A stretch of 64,000 bases of DNA, taken from NCBI GenBank assembly GCA_964449165.1, contig CAYVAT010000001.1, positions 124,001-188,000 of the forward strand, given 5' to 3'. The first letter of the stretch is position 1, and each line of letters starts with the position of its first letter. The translations under genes and the position numbers were made by a program. Below the pieces are notes generated by a model that had not been told where the DNA came from, ran no database searches, and worked only from the letters and a program-made list of their open reading frames with translations. Positions 43,038 through 51,302 of this stretch are shown piece by piece. This DNA comes from CAYSCW01 sp964449165 (GTDB taxonomy: Bacteria > Acidobacteriota > Aminicenantia > Aminicenantales > Aminicenantaceae).

Positions 43038-43055
43038 GATTATTCATGAATAATC
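43038..43055. repeat. perfect 18-base palindrome of the ATTATTCAT family
   Basis: GATTATTCATGAATAATC lies next to the hairpin above. Related words (ATTATTCAT, ATTCATGAATAAT) occur beside the REP-like repeats at 16.1 kb and 25.4 kb, which suggests a dispersed palindrome family. Confidence 0.5.
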
Positions 43056-43093
43056 AAGGTGTACTATGTTATTTTCATCTTGAATCTTTTGTT

Positions 43094-43363
43094 CTATACT
43101 ATCTCCGATGTTTCAGTATCCAGCCGTCTTCTCAAGCCTTTACGATTGAATTCGATCAGATTGCCTCCATTATCTAGTATAGCCTCGTAAATAGCTAATA
43201 TATCCATTTGATCCGGAATAGAATGCTTCTCTATCATTTCCAGAATTATCCTCCAGCCCACATCTTCTCTGGTGGCACTCAAAGTGGCTGAAAGTTCAAG
43301 GCCAGTAATTTTACTTAGTTCTTCACGGGCTTTCTTAACCAGTTCGGATATGTTCAGGGCCAT
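43094..43363 (-). CDS. gvpO: gas vesicle protein GvpO
   Basis: The 89-residue product matches the GvpO pattern: a helix (ISELVKKAREELSKITGLEL), then DVGWRIILEMIEKHSIPDQM, DILAIYEAILDNGGNLIEFN and a basic RKGLRRRLD end. The GW-x-V-x-E-x-x-E-x-x-x-I-P and D-x-L-A-x-Y-E signatures are clear. Its exact role is unknown, but it is essential in haloarchaea. I chose ATG 43363 because AAGGAGG lies 5 bases upstream; the longer frame overlaps gvpG. Confidence 0.9.
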   Translation of the reverse strand: MALNISELVKKAREELSKITGLELSATLSATREDVGWRIILEMIEKHSIPDQMDILAIYEAILDNGGNLIEFNRKGLRRRLDTETSEIV

Positions 43364-43385
43364 GCTAACCTCCTTCTTTGCTGTT

Positions 43386-43682
43386 TTATCCTTCTCTTTC
43401 TTCTTCATATTTCCTGATTGTTTCCAATTTGTCTAAAAGCTTCTCTTCTTTTTTTCTAAATTCTTCCTCACTTATTTCATCCATATCAAAAAGCATCTGA
43501 AGATTTAACAGTTCCTCCTGCACCTTGGTTCTATCAGTAAACTCCGTTTCTGCAACCTCCTTTACCTTTTCGCCAATCCATGCTACTCCTTTTAAGGGTA
43601 GAAGAAAGGGAAACAATATATCGGTTAAGCTGAAATTTACTTCCTTTTTAGATTCTCGATGTGCTTTCTTTTCCTCTCTCAT
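43386..43682 (-). CDS. gvpG: gas vesicle protein GvpG
   Basis: The 98-residue protein has the GvpG pattern: the hydrophobic start LTDILFPFLLPLKGVAWIGE with KVKEVAETEF, then the helical EELLNLQMLFDMDEISEEEF and KKEEKLLDKLE. GvpG is a short minor component always found between GvpF/L genes. A basic N-terminal extension of about 18 residues precedes the usual start. ATG 43682 is favoured because GGAG is 6 bases upstream. It overlaps the end of the next GvpF/L gene by 35 bases. Confidence 0.9.
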   Translation of the reverse strand: MREEKKAHRESKKEVNFSLTDILFPFLLPLKGVAWIGEKVKEVAETEFTDRTKVQEELLNLQMLFDMDEISEEEFRKKEEKLLDKLETIRKYEEEREG

Positions 43683-44466
43683 CTTCATCTCCTTTCAAAT
43701 TAATGACAAGCTCCACAAAGTTACAGGGAGGAACCGGACCTGCATACTTGAATCTTATTCTGTCCTTGTAAGCTGAGTTCAATTGTTCGAAAATGTTGTC
43801 AAATTCATCTATCCTATGTTTCTCAAGCAAGAAAGCGGAATTGGTAATCATATTATCCCCAAATATCTTATTCTGCCGGAGTTCACTATAAGCACCATCT
43901 AGCATTTTAAAAATCTCTAATTCCTCTTCAGTTTTCTTTGCTTCCAGAGCCTTTTTGACCATCTCTCCTAATTCTATTCTGTGGCTCAAGGGCTCAGCAA
44001 TATTCCCTGTTGATATTTTTTTCTTTAATATCTCAATATCCTTGTTTTCCTCGACAATTTCCTTGAAGATGGTCTCCATATCCATCCAGACAGCCTTGAG
44101 GCCAAGTTCAATTTTATCGGTCATTCGATTTAAAAGGTCCTTAAGTTCTATGTACCTTGCCATGAGTATTTCAATTTTAATTCTATCCTGGGGATTTCGT
44201 CTTTTACTTCCTTCAGCGATTGTGCTGAATTTTACAGGAAGAATGATATAATCATCCATGAGCTTTTCCATCACCTTCATATGAGTTAAAGTATTCTCTT
44301 TTGAGATAGGGTATTTAACTATGGGCGAATTGCTGGCCACTGCAGCTATATCTTCGAAGACAACAGTATGAACTCTATCTCCTCGGCCTCCTATGCCCTC
44401 AATACCTAAGTCCTTCTCCTCGTGACCATCGATTATGCAATAAATATACTTTCCTTCTTTCGACAT
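43648..44466 (-). CDS. gvpF/gvpL: gas vesicle protein GvpF/GvpL family, copy 2
   Basis: The 272-residue product starts KYIYCIIDGHEEKDLGIEGI and ends RFKYAGPVPPCNFVELVINL, the typical borders of the GvpF/L fold, with VVFEDIAAVASNSPI and the YIILPVKFSTIAEG segment between. It is full length with a short charged C-terminal extension (KGDEDERGKESTSRI). It is one of four family members here; GvpF/L proteins bind GvpA and recruit it to the growing vesicle. Downstream gvpG overlaps it, upstream copy 3 is 14 bases away. Confidence 0.92.
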   Translation of the reverse strand: MSKEGKYIYCIIDGHEEKDLGIEGIGGRGDRVHTVVFEDIAAVASNSPIVKYPISKENTLTHMKVMEKLMDDYIILPVKFSTIAEGSKRRNPQDRIKIEILMARYIELKDLLNRMTDKIELGLKAVWMDMETIFKEIVEENKDIEILKKKISTGNIAEPLSHRIELGEMVKKALEAKKTEEELEIFKMLDGAYSELRQNKIFGDNMITNSAFLLEKHRIDEFDNIFEQLNSAYKDRIRFKYAGPVPPCNFVELVINLKGDEDERGKESTSRI

Positions 44467-44479
44467 GACTAATTAACCT

Positions 44480-45241
44480 TTATTTTCCTCCACCCCATCT
44501 TATGACTAAATTAACAAAGTTGAAGGGGGGTGAGGGTCCTATATATTTAAATTTATGGTTGTTATGTTTCCTTGTTAAATTCTCTACTGTGTCATCAAAT
44601 TCTCGCTCCTGCATTCTATCGATTAAAAAGGCGCTGTTGAGAACCGTACTATCTCCTGCAGGTTCATTCAAGCAGAAATCGATAGATTTGGATTTTAATG
44701 GCCGAAGGATCTCATCAGCTTCGGCTTCTCTCTTCCTTTCCAGAGCATTCTTCACTTTCTCGCCCAGAGTAACTCTTTCGTCAAAGGAAAAATCTTTAGG
44801 TTTCTTCTGAATTCTTTCTTTTAGTGCCTTTACCTCTCTATCAGACGTAGCTATTTCTTTGAAAATTATGTCTATATTGAGCCAGAATACCTTAAGTCCC
44901 ATTTCTACTTTGTTGTCCATTGATCTAAGGAGTTTCTTGAATTCATGATAATTCTTCATTAACAAGCTTCTTACTTCGTCATTACTTGTAGCAATGGTTC
45001 CAAATCTTATGGGCAGGACAGTGTATTCTTTCATAACTTCTTCTATTACTTTCTCGTGAGTCATTAAATTATTCCTGTTAATTAAATATTTAGTCATAAG
45101 AGTGGGACTGAGGATACAGGCCAAATCGCGATAGCACAATGTGTACACTTCATTTCTTTTTTCTCCAACCCCAATGGAGCCAAAAGTACGATGTGAAGTT
45201 TCTTCAATTATGCAGTATAAATATTTGCCCTCATAAGACAT
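44480..45241 (-). CDS. gvpF/gvpL: gas vesicle protein GvpF/GvpL family, copy 3
   Basis: The 253-residue product reads KYLYCIIEETSHRTFGSIGV at the start, TVLPIRFGTIATSNDEVRSL in the middle and KFKYIGPSPPFNFVNLVIRW at the end, the complete GvpF/L pattern with the PPxxFV strand intact. It is closest in layout to copy 2. AAGGAT lies 9 bases before the ATG. It is in the tight four-gene GvpF/L-gvpG block and is certainly co-transcribed with its neighbours. Confidence 0.92.
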   Translation of the reverse strand: MSYEGKYLYCIIEETSHRTFGSIGVGEKRNEVYTLCYRDLACILSPTLMTKYLINRNNLMTHEKVIEEVMKEYTVLPIRFGTIATSNDEVRSLLMKNYHEFKKLLRSMDNKVEMGLKVFWLNIDIIFKEIATSDREVKALKERIQKKPKDFSFDERVTLGEKVKNALERKREAEADEILRPLKSKSIDFCLNEPAGDSTVLNSAFLIDRMQEREFDDTVENLTRKHNNHKFKYIGPSPPFNFVNLVIRWGGGK

Positions 45242-45302
45242 TCTTTATTTATCCTTTTTCAATTTCTTGCATAAACGAATCTGAATGACATTTTTGTCTT
45301 GT

Positions 45303-46343
45303 TCACTGTACATGGCCTACATCAAAAATGCTAATCATATAGCTTGATTCGACATCTTCCTTTCTTATGCACTTCCTTTCATTCTGGCAATAATCTAATA
45401 ACGTCTTGTATGCTCTTTGTATTTCTTCAAATTTTTTTTGAGCATCGATGTCATCAAGAAATTTATCAGGGTGTTTTTCTCGAGCCAATCTGCGATAAGA
45501 AGCTTTTATCTCAGATGTGTCCACTTCTTCACCTAGCCCTAATAATTTTCTTGCATTATCAATGTTCTCAAAATTGACCTTCTTCACTTCGTATGTAAAA
45601 AAGCTGTATAAAGGAAGGGAGCTTATACATCTAAAATTTATCTTCTCATTGTATTTTTTATTTAATTCTTTCAGAGCTCGATCAAATTCACTCTCTTTAT
45701 CTTTATCTAGAAGAAAAGCACAATTTAAAATCATTCTAGCATCCATAAGCTCATGCTTTTTAAACTCACAGACCTTTACTTTTTCCTTTAAAAATTCGAG
45801 CATTTTAGTCTGTAAATCAGACTTTTCTTTTTCTAAGGCATCTTTAATCATGCTTCCAATTTCAATTCTTTCTTGGAATGTATCCTGCGCTGATTTTTTA
45901 GCTATCTCTTCTTTAAATTTATTGATTTCTTCGTTTTCCTTTCCAATTCTCTTGATAATTGAGTCAAGATTATTCCAGACAGCAACAACATCTAGTTCTA
46001 TTTTTTTTTCTATTTTTTTTAGCTTATCTTTGAATTCAGAATACCCTTTTTCCAAAACCTTCCTGACCCCATCAGTATTTTCAAAAATAGTACCGAATTT
46101 AATAGGAATAATAGTATATTGCTTCATAATATTCTCGATAACGGTCTGATGCTTGATTAACTCATTAGCTACTATTTCCCTCGTTCTGTAATCAAAAGAA
46201 TTTTTTGGATAATCACTCACTACAGAAGCAATGTCCTTGTAGGGAATGGTATAGACTTCAGTTGAGCAAGCTTTCTCAATAGGAACAAATCTCTTCTCCT
46301 CATTGAGACCTATAACACCATATACATATATTGCTTGGGTCAT
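45303..46343 (-). CDS. GvpF/GvpL protein fused to a DnaJ domain
   Basis: Residues 1-250 are a GvpF/L domain (AIYVYGVIGLNEEKRFV, YTIIPIKFGTIFENTDGVRK, INFRCISSLPLYSFFTYEV). Residues about 262-325 are a J-domain (NARKLLGLG, SEIKASYRRLAREKHPDKF) with the Hsp70-stimulating HPD triad at 291-293 and the final helix AQKKFEEIQRAYKTLLDYC. A short tail follows. J-domains recruit and activate Hsp70, so this fusion would bring a DnaK, probably the one at 38260, to GvpA or the vesicle assembly site. AGAGGAT lies before the ATG. The next upstream gene (CDC48 type) is 19 bases away. Confidence 0.92.
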   Translation of the reverse strand: MTQAIYVYGVIGLNEEKRFVPIEKACSTEVYTIPYKDIASVVSDYPKNSFDYRTREIVANELIKHQTVIENIMKQYTIIPIKFGTIFENTDGVRKVLEKGYSEFKDKLKKIEKKIELDVVAVWNNLDSIIKRIGKENEEINKFKEEIAKKSAQDTFQERIEIGSMIKDALEKEKSDLQTKMLEFLKEKVKVCEFKKHELMDARMILNCAFLLDKDKESEFDRALKELNKKYNEKINFRCISSLPLYSFFTYEVKKVNFENIDNARKLLGLGEEVDTSEIKASYRRLAREKHPDKFLDDIDAQKKFEEIQRAYKTLLDYCQNERKCIRKEDVESSYMISIFDVGHVQ

Positions 46344-46362
46344 TTAATTTATCCTCTTTGGC

Positions 46363-48519
46363 TTATTCCTTTTGCGCTTTCAGCACTCTTATTGCTTCTT
46401 CAAAATGCTTTTTAGCTATGGCAAATCCTTTTATTTTCTCCTCACTTAGTTTTCCCTTAAATTTTTCAATAAATTCTTTTACAGCCTGCATAGATGCACG
46501 TCTAACCATTGCTTCTATATCTGCACCTGTCCAGTCTTTTGTTTCTTGGGCCAGTTCAATAAGATTTACATTTTTTGCTAATGGTCTGCCTTTTGTATGA
46601 ATCATAAGGATCTCAATCCTTGCCTTTTGATCGGGAATGGGTAATTCCAAGATAAGGTCGAATCTTCCAGCACGAAGTACTGCCGGATCAACGATGTCTA
46701 TCCTGTTAGTGGCGGCAAGCACTATCACTCCCTTTAATTCTTCTATCCCATCCAATTCTGCAAGGAACTGACTGATGACTCGTTCTGTGACCCGGGTGGT
46801 ATCTCCAAGAGTTCCCCTCTGAGGAACAAGAGCATCTATTTCGTCAAAAAATAAGATGCAGGGGGATGCTTGTTTAGCTTTTTTGAAGACCTCTCTTACC
46901 CCTCTTTCGCTTTCTCCGACATATTTACTCATAAGAGAAGGCCCACTGACTGCAATGAAATTTACCTCACTTTCATTGGCTGCAGCCTTAACGATTAAAG
47001 TCTTTCCTGTTCCTGGAGGGCCATGAAGGATTATTCCCTTGGGAGGATTTGTTTTTGCTTTTGCAAAAATTTCAGGATACTTAAGAGGCCACTCTACTGC
47101 TTCTATTAGTTCATCTTTTATATTTTGTAAGCCGCCTACATCTTCCCATTTAACATCAGGGACTTCCACAAAAACCTCGCGAATTGCCGAAGGGCCTACT
47201 TCTTTTAAAGCTTCCATGAAATCATCCGTGGTTACTTCTAGTTCCAGAAGAGTATCGTAAGGAATTTCCTCTAATTCAAAATTGACTTTGGGCAAGATCT
47301 TTCTCAATGAAGTCATGGCTGCTTCCCGAGCAAGGGCTTCCAAGTCCGCCCCTACAAAGCCATGAGTGATAGAAGCAAGTTTCTCTAAATCCACATCATC
47401 AGAGAGAGGCATGCCCCGTGTGTGAATCTGGATTATTTCCAGTCGAGCATTCTTATCTGGTATAGGAATACTTATTTCTCTGTCGAAGCGGCCTGGTCTT
47501 CTCAACGCTGGATCCACAGCATTTGGAATATTGGTAGCAGCAATTACAATAACTTGGCCTCTTGACTCAAGCCCATCCATAAGGGATAAAAGCTGAGCAA
47601 CTACTCTCCGTTCTACCTGTTTCTCTGCTCCCATATCTTCGCGCTTGGGAGCAATAGACTCAATCTCATCCAGAAATATTATGGCTGGGGCATGAGCCTG
47701 AGCATTATCAAATAGACTTCTTAACCTGGCCTCACTCTCTCCATAAAACTTGCCCATGATCTCAGGCCCACTTATGCTGGTAAAATAGGCATCGGTCTCA
47801 TTGGCTACTGCCCTGGCAATCAAAGTTTTTCCGCAACCTGGAGGACCATACAGAAAAACTCCTTTGGGAGGCTCGATTCCTAATCTCTCAAAGACCTGAG
47901 GATATTTCAAAGGAAGCTCAATCATCTCTCTAATCCTCTGAATCTCCTTATCTAAGCCACCGATATCCTCATAGGACAGTCTAAATCCTCGTCTTCTTTC
48001 GGGAACCTCCTCTTCTTTCATTTCTATTAATGTATTTGGTTGAAGTATAACGGGGAGTCCTTTGGGAACAGTGTTTACCACTCTAAAATCACATGATCGA
48101 GTGCCAAATAGATTTGCCCTTACTCTATCTCCAGAAACTAAAGGCAGACCTTCTAACAAACGTCCAATATACCTTGTATCTCTATCTCCGCGGAGTGAAC
48201 TGACAGTCATGGGAGATAAAATGACTTTGTTTGCTGGATTATATTCTGTCTTTTTAATCCTAATCTTTTCATCCAGCCCTATCTGTCCATTTTCTCGAAT
48301 AATGCCATCGATTTGGATAATGCCTTTACCTCTGTATTCCACGTAAGCTGGCATCACCTTGGCTACAGTCTTTTTTTCCCCTTCTAATTCGATTATGTCC
48401 CCTACCGAGGCATCTATTTTTTCCATATCCTTTGGGTCCAATCTGGCTATACCTCTTCCCACATCCCTGCTTTCTGCTTCAGCTGCTTTGAGAGTTATTA
48501 ATTTTGCCTTTTCTGCCAT
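46363..48519 (-). CDS. CDC48/VAT-type AAA ATPase
   Basis: The 718-residue protein has a CDC48 N-terminal domain (about 1-180) and two AAA modules: D1 with Walker A GPPGCGKT (about 223-230) and Walker B IIFLDEIESIAPKR; D2 with Walker A GPPGTGKT (about 498-505) and Walker B ILFFDEIDALVPQRG. Both sensor and arginine-finger regions (LRRPGRFDREI, LRAGRFDLILELP) are present. It is an archaeal-type unfoldase that extracts or remodels proteins. In bacteria such genes occur mainly in gas vesicle clusters. It overlaps no gene but starts 2 bases after the Hsp20 stop, with no own ribosome binding site, so it is translationally coupled. Confidence 0.93.
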   Translation of the reverse strand: MAEKAKLITLKAAEAESRDVGRGIARLDPKDMEKIDASVGDIIELEGEKKTVAKVMPAYVEYRGKGIIQIDGIIRENGQIGLDEKIRIKKTEYNPANKVILSPMTVSSLRGDRDTRYIGRLLEGLPLVSGDRVRANLFGTRSCDFRVVNTVPKGLPVILQPNTLIEMKEEEVPERRRGFRLSYEDIGGLDKEIQRIREMIELPLKYPQVFERLGIEPPKGVFLYGPPGCGKTLIARAVANETDAYFTSISGPEIMGKFYGESEARLRSLFDNAQAHAPAIIFLDEIESIAPKREDMGAEKQVERRVVAQLLSLMDGLESRGQVIVIAATNIPNAVDPALRRPGRFDREISIPIPDKNARLEIIQIHTRGMPLSDDVDLEKLASITHGFVGADLEALAREAAMTSLRKILPKVNFELEEIPYDTLLELEVTTDDFMEALKEVGPSAIREVFVEVPDVKWEDVGGLQNIKDELIEAVEWPLKYPEIFAKAKTNPPKGIILHGPPGTGKTLIVKAAANESEVNFIAVSGPSLMSKYVGESERGVREVFKKAKQASPCILFFDEIDALVPQRGTLGDTTRVTERVISQFLAELDGIEELKGVIVLAATNRIDIVDPAVLRAGRFDLILELPIPDQKARIEILMIHTKGRPLAKNVNLIELAQETKDWTGADIEAMVRRASMQAVKEFIEKFKGKLSEEKIKGFAIAKKHFEEAIRVLKAQKE

Positions 48520-48521
48520 TT

Positions 48522-49079
48522 TTAGCTTTTCTTACTTTTTGTGCTTTTCCTACCTGTTTTAATAAGCTTGATCTTTAAAATTCCGTTTTTATAAGATGAT
48601 TCAATCTTGCCTTTTCTCACCTCTGAAGAGACCAAGATCTCTTTGGAATATTTTCTATCTCCAGCCTCAGCAGAAAGCTTGAGAATATCACCTCTTAATT
48701 CAAAATGGATGTCGTTCTCTGAAACACCGGGAAGTTCGACAACTATTAATATATGGTCCTCTTCATCAAAGATATCCACTACAGGCTCTCTCTCTTCTTC
48801 TACTACTGGACCCTTGGGTGTTTTCTTGATATTTCCAAAGGTCTCTATTACAGGCTTGCCTCCAACCATTGTCCTTATACTAAAGCCATACACCCCCTTT
48901 ATCTCTTTGCCCAGCTTTATCTCACCTTCTTTCTTTATCTCGCCTTCTGTCTCAGATAATTTGGATGCCATATCAATAAGATTACTAATTCCTTTGAATA
49001 TACTTCCAAAAGAAATGTGATTGCCTAGATCAAAATCCACTTTAAATTCCTCTTTTTCTTTCTTTTTTTCTTCACTCAT
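48522..49079 (-). CDS. Hsp20/GvpH-like protein
   Basis: The 185-residue protein has a charged head, a segment LGNHISFGSIFKGISNLIDM (about 18-37) and VYGFSIRTMVGGKPVIETFG, which is typical of GvpH-type proteins. A C-terminal alpha-crystallin-like domain follows (about 100-175: HILIVVELPGVSENDIHFEL, KYSKEILVSSEV, SYKNGILKIKLIK). The VxxVELPGV and GIL-x-I/V motifs are intact, so this is the most canonical of the four small-heat-shock-like proteins here. GGAGGT lies 8 bases before the ATG. Confidence 0.88.
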   Translation of the reverse strand: MSEEKKKEKEEFKVDFDLGNHISFGSIFKGISNLIDMASKLSETEGEIKKEGEIKLGKEIKGVYGFSIRTMVGGKPVIETFGNIKKTPKGPVVEEEREPVVDIFDEEDHILIVVELPGVSENDIHFELRGDILKLSAEAGDRKYSKEILVSSEVRKGKIESSYKNGILKIKLIKTGRKSTKSKKS

Positions 49080-49201
49080 TTTACTTTACCTCCATAAGCA
49101 AATAATTCCTTTACTCCTTGGTATGCTCATCATTTATATTTTATTTTGTATTTACATAGATCTTCTCTATCTTCTTAGCTTAATATTGGCCGTTTTATGA
49201 A

Positions 49202-49579
49202 TCATTTCTTCTCTTTCTTTTTTTCTAACCTATATTTCAAAGCGGCAGCCTCTATTTCCAAGGTATCATATCTGGAACTCGTTGGTCTGCCCAAAACTCT
49301 GGCCCACTCTCTGGCGATTAATTTTTTGGCTATCCCATGGATTGTAGCCATATTCATGGAGATATGGACTTTCTTTGTCTTACTTCTTGGGAAGAGCTTA
49401 TACTGACTCCAGCCTACTTCTTCAAGTGAATTTTGTTTATAATGTCGCTTTATATGCTGGGCGGGAATTTTATGAAAATATAAATCTAAATCTTTTTCCT
49501 GACGAAGTTCATCCTCATTTTTCTGTTTGAAATCAGATGCGCTTTTCTCCCGTGAAGGAGACGTTTCTCTCTTCTGCAT
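49202..49579 (-). CDS. basic hypothetical protein in the gas vesicle cluster
   Basis: I do not recognise a family. The 125-residue product is strongly basic and hydrophilic, with a disordered N-terminal 35 residues, a central region (KVHISMNMATIHGIAKKLIA) and a C-terminal helix (LEIEAAALKYRLEKKKEKK). There is no clear ribosome binding site. Its position between the AbrB-type gene block and the Hsp20 gene, on the same strand, suggests a vesicle-related or nucleic-acid-binding accessory role, but this is only context. Confidence 0.6.
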   Translation of the reverse strand: MQKRETSPSREKSASDFKQKNEDELRQEKDLDLYFHKIPAQHIKRHYKQNSLEEVGWSQYKLFPRSKTKKVHISMNMATIHGIAKKLIAREWARVLGRPTSSRYDTLEIEAAALKYRLEKKKEKK

Positions 49580-49706
49580 CTTTTTCTATGAAGTTGCTAA
49601 TCCCCTTGATTACCTAAAATAACGAGTGATTACGTTTTTTAAGGGATATGCTCTTTGTTTTAGAATTCTTTCTGGTCTTTAATGAAGATATTTTTTGTTT
49701 GAGGAA

Positions 49707-50099
49707 TCAATACTCCCAGTCTACTTTCTGCATATTCCCGTTAATTTTTTTCTTCTTTTCATCTTTTTTCTCATTTTTCTCTTTCAACAGTTCCTCTATT
49801 CCCTTTTTTCCTACCTTGGCTGAATTTTTTTGCAGATCATACATGCGTGCTTTTGTCTCTTTCCACGTAGCTGCAATGGATTTCACCCTCCGCCCTAAAG
49901 TCGAACCATATCTCTCGAGTCTTTCTTTTTCCCTAGCCAGTATGTACATTTCCAGATGGCAGTGATCTTTGCTCTTGGGTTTGGAATAAAGTTGTAGCCT
50001 TTCACTGTTGGGAGGTATACCCCTCCTCTTTTGCTTATGCTTGCCTTTGTTCTCGAGTTCCCAAGGAGCAAATTCGCTTATTTCATTTTCTGATTTCAT
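49707..50099 (-). CDS. basic hypothetical protein in the gas vesicle cluster
   Basis: I do not recognise a family. The 130-residue product is basic; a central helix (MYILAREKERLERYGSTLGR) is followed by RVKSIAATWKETKARMYDLQ, and the C-terminus is lysine/glutamate rich. The long amphipathic helices could pack on the vesicle surface or on another Gvp protein. AGAGGTG lies 8 bases before the ATG, so the gene call is fair. It follows the AbrB-type gene by 18 bases. Confidence 0.65.
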   Translation of the reverse strand: MKSENEISEFAPWELENKGKHKQKRRGIPPNSERLQLYSKPKSKDHCHLEMYILAREKERLERYGSTLGRRVKSIAATWKETKARMYDLQKNSAKVGKKGIEELLKEKNEKKDEKKKKINGNMQKVDWEY

Positions 50100-50117
50100 G
50101 ATTAAACACCTCTCTTC

Positions 50118-50321
50118 TCAATTTCGGTCATGATTTTTATTTTTTAAAAAAGGGCTTAGCCCTTTTTTGTAAGCTCTAATATTAATCTGAGCTAATCGGG
50201 TTCCTTGTACTCTGATCTCAACTAACTGCCCCTTTTTTAACTGAGCTTCTTTTCTAATATTTTGAGGAATGGCAATCCGGCCTTCTTTGTCAATCCTGGA
50301 TAATCCTTTTACTAACGCCAT
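50118..50321 (-). CDS. AbrB/SpoVT-type transcription regulator
   Basis: The 67-residue product is a single swapped-hairpin AbrB domain (VKGLSRIDKEGRIAIPQNIR, LKKGQLVEIRVQG) with a basic 20-residue tail. Such domains form dimers that bind DNA and serve as transition-state regulators or antitoxins; no toxin gene is adjacent. ATG 50321 is favoured because AAGGAGG is 8 bases upstream. A terminator-like hairpin lies inside the last part of its coding sequence. It follows gvpN on the same strand and may control the cluster. Confidence 0.87.
   Translation of the reverse strand: MALVKGLSRIDKEGRIAIPQNIRKEAQLKKGQLVEIRVQGTRLAQINIRAYKKGLSPFLKNKNHDRN
50146..50168. terminator. terminator-like hairpin inside the AbrB-type coding sequence
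   Basis: AAAAAAGGGC and GCCCTTTTTT form a 10-bp stem with a 3-base loop; on the - strand the right arm is a T6 run followed by A/T sequence, the form of an intrinsic terminator. It sits 26 bases before the stop codon of the gene, so it would cut most transcripts before the end of the frame and reduce expression of the genes downstream relative to gvpA-gvpN. Confidence 0.6.
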
Positions 50322-50381
50322 ACTCATCACCTCCTTAAAAGCTAGGTCTTTTTGTCATTTGATTATATTTTTTTCTTTTGA

Positions 50382-51302
50382 TCAGCAATATTTGTCTATT
50401 AATCCGTCTAGTGTTTGTCTCACTTTGTTTTGATGAGTTTTTGAGCCTATTCTGCTGGCTGCCGAAGCTAATATATCCAATACTGTCTCTCTGAAAATCG
50501 GATTGTCCTTAGAGACAGCTCCTTTCCTTACTTTTAAAGTTTTTGCAACCATTATCGCGCTTCGTATAGAAGGCGTATATTCACATTTGCCCGATTCTCT
50601 AAATGCTCTCACAATGTCAATAATTTTTGCTGATTCTTTTTTGGGAAGGCCGCTCTTTGCCTGGATAATCGCTATCTCTGTCTCCTTGTTGAAGTGATCC
50701 AAATCTATGGTGATCATTCTATCTCGAAGGGCATCCTGTGTTCTGTAGACTCCTGCATACTCCTCAGGATTAGAGGTGAATATAGCCGTGAAATGAGGAT
50801 CAACCTTCAGGTAATTTTCCTCTCCTCGGACATTGGGCAGATCTAACATTTTCTCCTGGAGAACGGAAAGCAAAGTGTTATTGGCTTCAGGCCGGGAACG
50901 AGTAAATTCGTCATAGATAAGGGTAAATCCGTATTTGCAGGCAACTGTCAGACGATTATCAACCCAACGCCTTTGCATATCCTCTTCGGTTTTTAGAACT
51001 GAATGAATAAAGTTGTCCACGACTTTCCTCATCCTGTAGCCATATTCTCCCCCTATTAAATCAGATGAAGAGAACTCGTCATCTCCATGAATCATCATAA
51101 CCGGTCGCCTCAATTTAGAGGCTAAATGCATAGCTAAGGTAGTCTTTCCCGTTCCTGAGGTCCCTCTGAAATGTACTGGAAAACCAGCGCCGATATAGGC
51201 GAGTGCTCTTTCTGTGATTTTTTTTACCTCATTCGTCTCCACAAAATGAGACAGAGGTCTAGGCTCCAGAACAGTAATAGCTTCTTCTAATTCAAAGGCC
51301 AT
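50382..51302 (-). CDS. gvpN: gas vesicle ATPase GvpN
   Basis: The 306-residue protein is an AAA+/MoxR-like ATPase with Walker A GTSGTGKT (residues 47-54), Walker B TLIYDEFTRSRPEANN and sensor 1 TAIFTSNPEEYAG. The start (ALAYIGAGFPVHFRG) and the DALRDRMITIDLDHF segment are those of GvpN. It is required for filling or growth of vesicles and acts after GvpA in most clusters. GGGAGG lies upstream of the ATG. It is separated from the GvpC-like gene by a 390-base gap. Confidence 0.94.
   Translation of the reverse strand: MAFELEEAITVLEPRPLSHFVETNEVKKITERALAYIGAGFPVHFRGTSGTGKTTLAMHLASKLRRPVMMIHGDDEFSSSDLIGGEYGYRMRKVVDNFIHSVLKTEEDMQRRWVDNRLTVACKYGFTLIYDEFTRSRPEANNTLLSVLQEKMLDLPNVRGEENYLKVDPHFTAIFTSNPEEYAGVYRTQDALRDRMITIDLDHFNKETEIAIIQAKSGLPKKESAKIIDIVRAFRESGKCEYTPSIRSAIMVAKTLKVRKGAVSKDNPIFRETVLDILASAASRIGSKTHQNKVRQTLDGLIDKYC

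Noticed and set aside
49202..50099. The two basic proteins as GvpU, GvpV or other named Gvp proteins
   Set aside because: I could not match defining motifs; naming them would be a guess from position only.
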